Source of the DNA: Sporosarcina sp. FSL W7-1349
Lineage (GTDB): Bacteria; Bacillota; Bacilli; Bacillales_A; Planococcaceae
Reading direction: 5' to 3'
Length of the DNA: 64,000 nt
Assembly: GCF_038003045.1 (NCBI RefSeq)
Contig: NZ_JBBOOK010000001.1
Span: 682,001-746,000 of the forward strand
Position numbers and translations under genes: made by a program. The first letter of the stretch is position 1. Each line of letters starts with the position of its first letter. Below the pieces are notes generated by a model. That model made no database searches. It was given only the letters and a program-made list of their open reading frames with translations, and was not told the DNA's origin. Of this stretch, positions 24,076 through 31,478 are shown piece by piece.

Positions 24076-25241
24076 GCAAGATCGTCTTCTTTTCGATACC
24101 CGCTCACGGACATACGAACCCGACCATCCCGGTTGTGGCCGAGTTGGTGAAGCGAGGCCATCAAGTTTGGTATTATTCATTTGTGGAATTTCAGGAGCGG
24201 ATAGAAGCGGCGGGCGCTATTTTTATTGCGTGCGACGATTTCTTGCCTCCGCTGTCCGAGGAAGAGCTGGAACGCAAGGCCGGGAAGGATTTTGCTGCGT
24301 TGATCGAAATGGTGGCCGATACGACGATCGCGATGGACGAAAAGGTTTGCCAGGAGTTAAGGGAAATCGAGCCGGATTGCATCGTTTCAGATTCCGTTTG
24401 CTTCTGGGGGAAGCTATTTGCCAAGAAACTAGGATTCCCTTATATCTGTTCGACGACCACGTTCGCGTTCAATAAGCATACTGCAAAGCTGATGAAGCGG
24501 AGTTTGTGGGAAATAGGAAAAATGATTGTGGGAATGCCCCGCATTAACAAGAAAATCCGATTGCTTCGGGACCATGGCTACAAGGTGGAGAATTTCATAT
24601 CAATCATTCAAAATGATAACGAAACGGACACCATTGTTTACACTTCGAAGGAATTTCAACCGATGGCGGATACCTTTTCTGACCGATACGCTTTTGTTGG
24701 ACCTTCGATCAATCTGCCATTGACAGCGAAAGAGAAAAAGAGCAGGAAAGTGATCTATGTCTCTCTTGGTACAGTGTTGAATCAAAATCACGATTTTTAC
24801 CGCAACTGCATACGGGCATTTACTGGGAAGAAATATGAGGTCGTCATGTCGGTTGGCGGGAAAACAGACATTTCTTCCCTCGGCGGCATCCCGGGGAATT
24901 TCACAGTGAAACAGTCTGTCGATCAGCTGGCGATATTGCAGCGGGCGGATGTTTTTATTACACATAGCGGTATGAACAGCGTGAATGAAAGTCTGTTTTT
25001 CGGAGTTCCGATGGTTTTATTTCCCCAGCATGGCGAACAGCGGATGGTGGCTGAGCGGGTTGTGTGGCTTGGGGCCGGGGTCATGCTGAAAGGGAAGAAG
25101 CCGAAAGATTTGGAAGCGGCCGTGGCGGAGGTGCTTTCGGACGGAGTGTATTTGAAACGTGCCGAGAGGTTGTCGAGAACGCTGCGGGAAGCGGGCGGGG
25201 CGACGAAAGCGGCTGACGTGATTTTGAACAAGATACTATAA
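24072..25241 (+). CDS. Macrolide-type (MGT/YjiC) UDP-glycosyltransferase
   Basis: A 389-residue GT-B glycosyltransferase. The N-terminal FFSIPAHGHTNPTIPVVAELVKRGH binds the acceptor. The C-terminal donor-binding signature includes VSLGTVLNQ, FVKQ-like FTVKQSVDQLAIL and the ITHSGMNSVNESLFFGVPMVLFPQHGEQ motif. Family members attach a sugar from a UDP-sugar to macrolides, flavonoids or phenols, often as detoxification. The gene is coupled to the XRE-AbrB regulator and ends at a weak terminator. The substrate is unknown. Confidence 0.88.
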   Translation: MSKIVFFSIPAHGHTNPTIPVVAELVKRGHQVWYYSFVEFQERIEAAGAIFIACDDFLPPLSEEELERKAGKDFAALIEMVADTTIAMDEKVCQELREIEPDCIVSDSVCFWGKLFAKKLGFPYICSTTTFAFNKHTAKLMKRSLWEIGKMIVGMPRINKKIRLLRDHGYKVENFISIIQNDNETDTIVYTSKEFQPMADTFSDRYAFVGPSINLPLTAKEKKSRKVIYVSLGTVLNQNHDFYRNCIRAFTGKKYEVVMSVGGKTDISSLGGIPGNFTVKQSVDQLAILQRADVFITHSGMNSVNESLFFGVPMVLFPQHGEQRMVAERVVWLGAGVMLKGKKPKDLEAAVAEVLSDGVYLKRAERLSRTLREAGGATKAADVILNKIL

Positions 25242-25247
25242 TCGCAG

Positions 25248-25287
25248 AAGAGTGGAAGCTGTCTGTGCGACGGAGTTCACTCTTTTT
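25248..25287 (+). terminator. Terminator after the glycosyltransferase gene
   Basis: AAGAGTG (25248-25254) pairs with CACTCTT (25278-25284) with additional imperfect internal pairing, followed by T residues. Confidence 0.6.
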
Positions 25288-25388
25288 GCTTTGGCATCTT
25301 CAGAAATTCTTCAGATTTCCCCTCGCTGTTCCTTAAGAACCGGCTTGTACAATGACATTTGAGACTACAACAAGCGGAGGGAACGAGA

Positions 25389-26087
25389 TTGATACAGATC
25401 CATCAATTGAACCATTCATTCGTCATCGGAAAAAAAGGGAAGGAACAGCGGATTCCGGTGTTGAAAAATTTGTCATTCGACGTGAAAAAAGGGGAAATCG
25501 TTTCGATCGTCGGCCGGAGCGGCTCGGGGAAATCGACGCTGCTTCATATACTAGCCGGTTTTTTGAAGCCGGATAGCGGGGAGATTCATGTGGACGGTAC
25601 GAAGACGTCTTCCTTCAATGAAACCGAAAGTGCCCAATTCCGGCTGGACCATTTCGGTTTCATCTTTCAAAGTTTCCAGCTTATGCCCGGATTGACAGCA
25701 TTTGAGAATATCGAGCTACCACTGAAGTTAAAGGGGATGAACCGGAAGGAGAGACAGGCGAAAGTGGAACAGCTCCTGCAGCATGTCGGCCTTCGCGAGG
25801 TTCAGGACCATTATCCGAATGAATTATCGGGCGGCCAGCAACAGCGTGTCAGCATCGCCCGCGCGCTCATCACCGATCCGCCGATTATTTTGGCGGACGA
25901 GCCGACGGGCAGCCTCGATTCGGAGACGGAGCAGGACATTTTGCTGCTCATCCAGTCGCTCAATCGTACGCTCGGTATTACGTTCGTCATCATCACCCAC
26001 GATGAGGAAGTGGCCGAATCGGCGCACCGGACGTACCGGATGCATGATGGGGAACTCGTGGAAGGCGGTGTGTCCCATGCAGTTTAA
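25389..26087 (+). CDS. ABC transporter ATP-binding protein (MacB/LolD type)
   Basis: A 232-residue ATPase with Walker A GRSGSGKST, Q-loop FQSFQLMPGLTAFENIELPL, signature NELSGGQQQRVSIARAL and Walker B IILADEPTGSLD. It is of the LolD/MacB subgroup that pairs with FtsX-fold permeases. The TTG at 25389 follows CGGAGGGAACGAGA; an in-frame TTG 30 bp upstream has no site. It overlaps the permease gene by 11 bp. Such pairs export antimicrobial peptides or signal in envelope stress; no two-component system is adjacent here. Confidence 0.88.
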   Translation: MIQIHQLNHSFVIGKKGKEQRIPVLKNLSFDVKKGEIVSIVGRSGSGKSTLLHILAGFLKPDSGEIHVDGTKTSSFNETESAQFRLDHFGFIFQSFQLMPGLTAFENIELPLKLKGMNRKERQAKVEQLLQHVGLREVQDHYPNELSGGQQQRVSIARALITDPPIILADEPTGSLDSETEQDILLLIQSLNRTLGITFVIITHDEEVAESAHRTYRMHDGELVEGGVSHAV

Positions 26088-27330
26088 CGACCAGGTGGAT
26101 TTCATCCGTCAACATTTGAAGAAAAACAGGATGCGCGTCTTCATGACAGTACTCGCAGCGACGATGGGAACGGCATTTTTGATTGTCCTCGCATCGGTCG
26201 GATTTGGGCTGCATGAGACGATTCGGAGCGAGGTGCTGGACAATCGTCTTGTGACGGAAATAGAAGTGTATGAAGGCGACATCGATGAACAAAAAATGGA
26301 GGAATGGAAGAAATCGGATCATGTGAAAGCGGTCATTCAGAGATGGAGACTGGATTTGCCGTACGAGACGCAGATGGACGGCTACAAAGGGTACCATAAT
26401 ATGACGGTCACTTCTTTCGAGGAGGAACAGAAAGCCGGGTTCGCCTTGGCGGAAGGGCGTCTTCCGGAAAAGCAAGGTGAAGTCGTGGTCGGCTATCATT
26501 TTGCGAGTCAACTGTACGAAGAATCGACGACGGAAGAGGCCGAGCCGGCACCATATGATGGGGAGTTGCTCGGGAAGCAGTTCACGTATTTCATTGGCAA
26601 CGCGGAGGGCGAGATGCTGGAAAACGGTATCCCTTTGACGATTGTCGGGATTGCGAAGGAGCCGACGAAAGAGTGGGTCGTGGATGAGCGAGTGTTTGCC
26701 GATAACTCGATTGTTCCGCTTTTATATGAAATGTACGGGGCGGAGGACGCAGAAATATTTTACCGGAATACGAATGTGTATGCCGATGATTTAGAAAACG
26801 TCAAAGTGGTGAGCGAGCAATTGCGGGACGAAGGCTATTCGGTCTATTCGATCTCCGATGAACTCGATCAGCTCGATATTTTCTTCACAGCGTTGAAGGC
26901 GGGTCTTGTCTTCGTCGGGACGATTGCGATTTTGATTGCGTCCATTGGGATTTTCAATACGATGACGATGGCGGTGACGGAGCGGACTCGCGAAATCGGC
27001 GTCATGAAAGCGATCGGGGCGAATCCGAAACTGATTCAACGTCTGTTCTTGATGGAAAGTGCGTGGATTGGGCTAGTTGGGACAGTGCTTGCTGTTTTGA
27101 TTTCTTACGGGGTGAGTATGATTGCCAACTGGGTGCTGCCGATCATCGTGGCATCCGCAAGTGGGGAAGAAAGCTTCGAAGAACTTGGTGTCGTGTTTTC
27201 GATCATTCCATGGCAGCTCGTTGTCATCGCTTCTGTGATCAGCTTGTCCGTCGCCATTCTGTCCGGGTGGCGCCCCGCACGGAAAGCGACGAAGATTGAC
27301 GTCATCGACGCATTGCGTCAGGAATTGTAA
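26077..27330 (+). CDS. MacB-like FtsX-domain ABC permease
   Basis: A 417-residue permease with an N-terminal membrane segment (near residues 20-45), a large extracytoplasmic MacB_PCD domain of about 220 residues and three C-terminal segments (around AGLVFVGTIAILIASIGIFNTM, MESAWIGLVGTVLAVLISYG and the region before WRPARKATKIDVIDALRQEL). The EIGVMKAIGA loop is the family coupling helix. The start ATG lies in the end of the ATPase gene; the much longer open frame upstream is a GC-rich shadow of that gene. Confidence 0.88.
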   Translation: MQFNDQVDFIRQHLKKNRMRVFMTVLAATMGTAFLIVLASVGFGLHETIRSEVLDNRLVTEIEVYEGDIDEQKMEEWKKSDHVKAVIQRWRLDLPYETQMDGYKGYHNMTVTSFEEEQKAGFALAEGRLPEKQGEVVVGYHFASQLYEESTTEEAEPAPYDGELLGKQFTYFIGNAEGEMLENGIPLTIVGIAKEPTKEWVVDERVFADNSIVPLLYEMYGAEDAEIFYRNTNVYADDLENVKVVSEQLRDEGYSVYSISDELDQLDIFFTALKAGLVFVGTIAILIASIGIFNTMTMAVTERTREIGVMKAIGANPKLIQRLFLMESAWIGLVGTVLAVLISYGVSMIANWVLPIIVASASGEESFEELGVVFSIIPWQLVVIASVISLSVAILSGWRPARKATKIDVIDALRQEL

Positions 27331-27336
27331 GATTGA

Positions 27337-27366
27337 AAAAGGGGAAGCGGTCTGTGTGACAGCTTC
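27337..27366. terminator. Hairpin between convergent permease and small-protein genes
   Basis: GGGGAAGC pairs with GCTTCCTC around a 13-base loop, followed by CTTTTTATTATT on the plus strand. Confidence 0.65.
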
Positions 27367-27375
27367 CTCTTTTTA

Positions 27376-27633
27376 TTATTTTTCCTTATCCAGAAATTCG
27401 AACAACCGGCTGTCCAAGCGTGCCAGCTGCTTGACCTGTGAATGGGGGAATCCATCCTTGTTCGTCTTCTGGGAACACATCCAGCAAGAACAATGAATTT
27501 TCCCTTTTGCGAAAGAGCCGGAGAAGCGGGAATACCACCCAATCTGTTTCGCCAGTTTCGTCTTGCGACGGATGACTCGTTCACGGTGATGCCGATAATA
27601 GGCACGATTTCGATTAGTTTGATGCGGCTTCAT
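27376..27633 (-). CDS. Conserved small basic protein with CSCWMC motif
   Basis: An 85-residue, Arg/Lys-rich protein: MKPHQTNRNRAYYRHHRERV at the start, then GKIHCSCWMCSQKT, which could bind a metal ion. The ATG has TAAGGAG at good spacing. Similar small proteins are widespread in Bacillota without a known function; a nucleic-acid-binding role is a guess from charge. A plus-strand frame across the same DNA lacks a start site and is taken as a shadow. Confidence 0.75.
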   Translation of the reverse strand: MKPHQTNRNRAYYRHHRERVIRRKTKLAKQIGWYSRFSGSFAKGKIHCSCWMCSQKTNKDGFPHSQVKQLARLDSRLFEFLDKEK

Positions 27634-27657
27634 TTGCCATCACTCCTTAGGATAAGG

Positions 27658-27706
27658 CCCAGCCTGCAACGGTCCCCAAAGGATATTTCGACCGTTACAG
27701 GCTGGG
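27658..27706. other. Strong hairpin upstream of the small basic protein gene
   Basis: CCCAGCCTG (27658-27666) pairs with CAGGCTGGG (27698-27706), and AACGGTC pairs with GACCGTT inside it. There is no T-run, so it is more likely a folded leader or decoy than a terminator. Confidence 0.5.
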
Positions 27707-27784
27707 TATGATGGCGATATATGTGGATGAAATCAAGAGTGACACCTCGTTGGAATGGTTTTTATTTATTATAACAGTGGAACT

Positions 27785-27853
27785 GGTGACAGTCACCTGC
27801 GCAAATTTTACTCAATTCTGAATTGTGTCTGAATTGTCTTGGTGACTGTCACC
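27785..27853. repeat. Dispersed palindromic element, copy 3
   Basis: GGTGACAGTCACC (27785-27797) and GGTGACTGTCACC (27841-27853) are perfect inverted arms. The inner part has CAATTC and GAATTG pairs and TCTGAATTG as in the other copies. It supplies the stop codon of the HelD gene on the minus strand. Confidence 0.8.
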
Positions 27854-30155
27854 ATAATAAAGGACTCGGTTCGCCTACGCTGTATAAGTGCAAGTGATGC
27901 ATAGCCCGGGTGCAGGCTGTGTAAAATAATCTGCGCAGGCTGTCATCACCGTAACTTTCCGCAGATGCATCATAAATGAGTACCGCGTCGAATTCGATGC
28001 CTTTGGCCAAATACGCGGGGATGACGACAACGCCTTGCTCGTATTCAACCGATCCGCTTTTCACGAGCTTCAAGTCTTCGATGCCGCTCAAGGATTCGTA
28101 GGCAGCCGCGCTTTCCGCTTCAGATTTGCAGATGATCGCGATGGTGTAATACTGCCGTTCCCGCAAGTCTGCCACTTTGGAAGCTATGGAACGATGCAAT
28201 TCCGCTTGATTGTCCAGTTGTGTCAATAGGGGCATCTCGCCATCGCGGTCAAACGCTTCAATCCGTTCGCCGTTTGGTACGAGTCCGCGGGTAAATTCGA
28301 CGATTGGCCTCGTGGATCGGTAGCTGCGGGTCAAGTTGATCGCCACCGTTTCATCCGGCCCATATAAGCTGGTCAGCATTTGGAAATCAACCATTTCACT
28401 GGCATGGGCGAATATGGCTTGATTAAAATCACCAAGCACGGTCATTTTGGCGGAAGGAAACAGGCGCTTCAAAAACTCGAATTGGAACGGGGAATAGTCT
28501 TGCGCCTCGTCTACCAGTATATGTTTGATCGAATTATTCGTCTGAAAGCCTTGAATTAGCTCTTTCATTAATAAAAACGGAGTGGCGTCTTCGTAATATA
28601 AATTCCCTTCGTCCAGCATTTTCAAGGTCGACTGGCAAATATCCGGCCATTCCTCGGGTGCTTCTCGGTCCATCCATTGGCTGATCCGGTTGGGATCTGT
28701 AAACAGATTCCTATAGATCCCCTTGATATTAATGAATCGCAACGCCTTGATCCGTTTTCGCACAGGCTTTAGCTTCTGGCGGACGATGAAGCGCGCTAAC
28801 GCCTCGGGCTCCATTTCATAATCATGGACCGCCTCTCCTTGAAAGCCGCGCTTTTTTGCCAAGTAGGTGAATGCTTTATCGTACTCCTCATCGCCCAGCA
28901 ATTCAATTTCTTCCTGTACCCACGGCTTCGTCCGTTCGCGCCTTTCGGCTTCGTCGATTTGCTTCAGTAGCCAATCCTTCAGTTTTTCAAGTCGGCTATG
29001 AAATCGAAGTTCAGTGTCACAGCTATAAAACCGTTTCGCAATTTGTTTGGCGGTCACGATTGTCTCCCCTCTGAAAGTGATCCGTCTGAATACCATTCCA
29101 GCCTTTTCCAACGACTTCCGGTATGCTTGGATCGCTTCGAAAAAATGGGGGGTAGCCTTGAATCGGATGCTTGCCATTCTGGTACTGTAGATGGGATCAT
29201 CCGTTGCAGTCAAAACGTATTCCAATTGGTCGTACGGATTCTCAACTTGAAACTCCTGAGTCAACCGATGATCCAAGTATTCTTGGAATGTGACCTGCTG
29301 CATATTCTCTTCGCCGAGTTCTGGCAACACATTGGAAACATAACTATTAAATAATGAATTCGGTGAAAAAAGAATGATTTGATCGGCCGTCAGCACATCC
29401 CGATTTTTATAAAGTAAATAAGCCACTCGCTGCAGGGCAGCCGATGTCTTCCCGCTGCCGGCAGCACCGTGCACAATGAGCATCCGCCCTTGATCGTGCC
29501 GAATGATCCGGTTTTGTTCCTGCTGAATGGTGGCTACGATACTGTGCATATGTTTGTCTGTCCCTTTACCGAGCACTTCTTGTAAAATTTCGTCTCCAAT
29601 TGTCAGGCTGGTGTCGAACATCGATTGGATCAAGCCGCCACGAATAAGGTATTGCCATTTATTCTCCAGTGTACCGTGGATGACACCGCCCGGGGTAGTA
29701 TACTTGGCGGGACCCGGCGGGTAGTCGTAGTAAATGCTCGAGATGGGGGCCCTCCAATCGTAAATTAGAATGTCTGCGCCGCTTGGATCCATGAGCGTAG
29801 AGATGCCGATGTAGATTCTTTCCGCAGTAGGAGTTTCTTTTTCCGTGAAATCAATGCGTCCAAAATAGGGCATCTCTTGCATCCGCCGCAGGGAGGCTAA
29901 TCTCTTAGAGGCATGTCGATGGGTGCTTTGGTTGACAGACAGCGCCTGAGCTTCTTGGCGTAAGCCGATGATCGTCTCCAGATAATCGTCGAACGTATCC
30001 AGATTCACTTTTACTTCATCCCAAAAATGTTTGCGGATTTTCACGACTTCCTTCCGACGTCTGGAAGTTTCGTCCTCCAATCTCTGGATCTGCTCCGTAA
30101 TCGTCTCCATGACGCTGTTCACTCGTTCTTGCTCCTCGCGAAGTTCCACGTTCAT
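27849..30155 (-). CDS. helD: HelD-like superfamily 1 helicase (RNA polymerase recycling factor)
   Basis: A 768-residue UvrD/Rep-related protein. An N-terminal coiled-coil arm (residues 1-90, rich in Glu/Arg/Lys) precedes the 1A domain with Walker A VHGAAGSGKTSAALQR. Walker B is ILVDEAQDYSPFQFEFL, and motif IV-VI follows with NLTRSYRSTRPI. This layout fits HelD, which removes stalled RNA polymerase from DNA. The ATG at 30155 has AAAAAGGAG at good spacing; 16 more codons upstream are unsupported. The last codon and stop come from the dispersed repeat. Confidence 0.86.
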   Translation of the reverse strand: MNVELREEQERVNSVMETITEQIQRLEDETSRRRKEVVKIRKHFWDEVKVNLDTFDDYLETIIGLRQEAQALSVNQSTHRHASKRLASLRRMQEMPYFGRIDFTEKETPTAERIYIGISTLMDPSGADILIYDWRAPISSIYYDYPPGPAKYTTPGGVIHGTLENKWQYLIRGGLIQSMFDTSLTIGDEILQEVLGKGTDKHMHSIVATIQQEQNRIIRHDQGRMLIVHGAAGSGKTSAALQRVAYLLYKNRDVLTADQIILFSPNSLFNSYVSNVLPELGEENMQQVTFQEYLDHRLTQEFQVENPYDQLEYVLTATDDPIYSTRMASIRFKATPHFFEAIQAYRKSLEKAGMVFRRITFRGETIVTAKQIAKRFYSCDTELRFHSRLEKLKDWLLKQIDEAERRERTKPWVQEEIELLGDEEYDKAFTYLAKKRGFQGEAVHDYEMEPEALARFIVRQKLKPVRKRIKALRFINIKGIYRNLFTDPNRISQWMDREAPEEWPDICQSTLKMLDEGNLYYEDATPFLLMKELIQGFQTNNSIKHILVDEAQDYSPFQFEFLKRLFPSAKMTVLGDFNQAIFAHASEMVDFQMLTSLYGPDETVAINLTRSYRSTRPIVEFTRGLVPNGERIEAFDRDGEMPLLTQLDNQAELHRSIASKVADLRERQYYTIAIICKSEAESAAAYESLSGIEDLKLVKSGSVEYEQGVVVIPAYLAKGIEFDAVLIYDASAESYGDDSLRRLFYTACTRAMHHLHLYSVGEPSPLLW

Positions 30156-30340
30156 GTCCAACACTCCTTTTTGAAAATAAAACTTGACAAAAAATGATTT
30201 CATGGTGTAAAATTAAAGTAGGGATAATATACATAAAAGCAAATTTAAAGTGTATCTTTATAAAGATACCATAGTTTTTCTTTTTAATCAATGCGTTTTC
30301 GCGACCCAAAAACCAAATTCCGAAGTGAAATCAATACAAT

Positions 30341-30388
30341 AAAGAAGAGTGGAAGCCGCCTGCATAAACGGTTTCCACTCTTCTTTTT
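30341..30388. terminator. Strong terminator after the binding-protein gene
   Basis: AAGAAGAGTGGAAGCCG pairs with CGGTTTCCACTCTTCTT around a 10-11 base loop; A- and T-runs flank it on both sides. Confidence 0.85.
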
Positions 30389-30403
30389 ATTTGTGATGAA
30401 CGC

Positions 30404-31255
30404 TTATTCTGCTGTTTCTTCACTGTCCGGATTGATTCCGAAATCATTCCGCAATTCTTCAAAAACGCCTTTCAGTTCCATTTCTTCCATCCAGAAATTG
30501 ACGGTATTCAGGAACTTTTGATCGTCTTGTTGCATGAGATAGCCAAATTGGCTCGGCTCCCATGGATCTTCGGTTAAGGCTGCATACAGCACGTCGTTTT
30601 CTCGTGCATAGTGGATGGCTTCAATGCTATCGGTAATCATGACATCCACTTCTCCGCTAGCAACCTTACCCGGGATGTCCAGATTATTTTGAACGACAAT
30701 GACATTCGCATTGGTCATGTGCGCGTTCACAAATTTTTGGTTTGTCCCACCCGGATTCACTCCAATTGTCACGTCAGGCTGATTGATGGCTTCCAAGCTC
30801 GTAAACTTCTCTTTATCTTCTGCGCGGATCAGCGGTGATTTTCCAAATGGAATGTATCCATGTGAAAATTGTGCCTGAATTTGTCTTCCCATATTCCGAG
30901 TGATACCACCCATGGCAATGTCAAACTTATCCGCCAGCAAATCTTCCATTAAAGTAGGCCACGTTGTTTCAACGAACTTTACTTCGACCCCCAGTTCTTT
31001 TGCAAGTGATTTGGCTGCCTCGATATCATACCCTTCATATTGTTTCGTTTCGGGATTCAAGTAGGTGAACGGTTGATAGTCTCCTGGCGTCCCGACCCGG
31101 ATAACCCCTTGGTCAATAATTTGATCGAGTCGAGAGTCGGACAGGGAAGCATCTGTTTTGTCTTTTTCACTAGCCGCTGAAGTAAACATGGAGTAGGTCA
31201 AAAACCCGGAAATTGCTAGAATGACTGCTAATACTGCTTTCAAACTATTTTTCAT
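30404..31255 (-). CDS. Secreted type-3 solute-binding protein, PheC (cyclohexadienyl dehydratase)-like
   Basis: A 283-residue exported protein. A signal sequence (MKNSLKAVLAVILAISGFL..., cleavage near TSAASE) has no Cys for lipid attachment. The mature part is a PBP type 2 fold with VGTPGDYQPFTY, TTWPTLMEDLLADKFDIAMGGITRN, VNPGGTNQKFV and VMITDSIEAIHYA. These match the PheC-type group better than ordinary amino-acid binding proteins. At the place where PheC has its catalytic Glu (NPGGTNE) this protein has Gln, so dehydratase activity is doubtful. No transporter genes are adjacent. The ATG at 31255 follows AGGGGG. Confidence 0.8.
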   Translation of the reverse strand: MKNSLKAVLAVILAISGFLTYSMFTSAASEKDKTDASLSDSRLDQIIDQGVIRVGTPGDYQPFTYLNPETKQYEGYDIEAAKSLAKELGVEVKFVETTWPTLMEDLLADKFDIAMGGITRNMGRQIQAQFSHGYIPFGKSPLIRAEDKEKFTSLEAINQPDVTIGVNPGGTNQKFVNAHMTNANVIVVQNNLDIPGKVASGEVDVMITDSIEAIHYARENDVLYAALTEDPWEPSQFGYLMQQDDQKFLNTVNFWMEEMELKGVFEELRNDFGINPDSEETAE

Positions 31256-31368
31256 TCCCAAAGCCCCCTAGAATATTCATATTATTTTAATAATTATATC
31301 TATTGGTTGATAGCTTGTCAATTATCCACTGTCTGCATACGATTCCACCAAAATTTTTATAAAATCAT

Positions 31369-31394
31369 TGAAACTTTTCCCGAAAATCTCCGTC
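31369..31394 (+). promoter_or_regulatory. ECF sigma-type promoter of the acyltransferase gene
   Basis: The -35 element TGAAAC (31369-31374), a 16-bp spacer and the -10 element CGTC (31391-31394) match extracytoplasmic-function sigma promoters. The whole block of about 35 bp is almost identical to the one at 34224. Confidence 0.8.
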
Positions 31395-31478
31395 TGTACG
31401 TTGCTTATTAGATGGTGTAGGTATGAGGAAGATTTCAAGTGACGACATTCAAAATATTGTCGTACTGCTAGGAGTGTA

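Noticed and set aside
25783..26076. 5' extension of the FtsX permease frame
   Set aside because: It overlaps the ABC ATPase gene and is Arg/Ser-rich, a typical GC-rich shadow; the membrane protein begins at 26077.
27442..27711. 89-codon plus-strand frame opposite the small basic protein gene
   Set aside because: It has no ribosome binding site, while the minus-strand frame has a strong one and a conserved CSCWMC motif.
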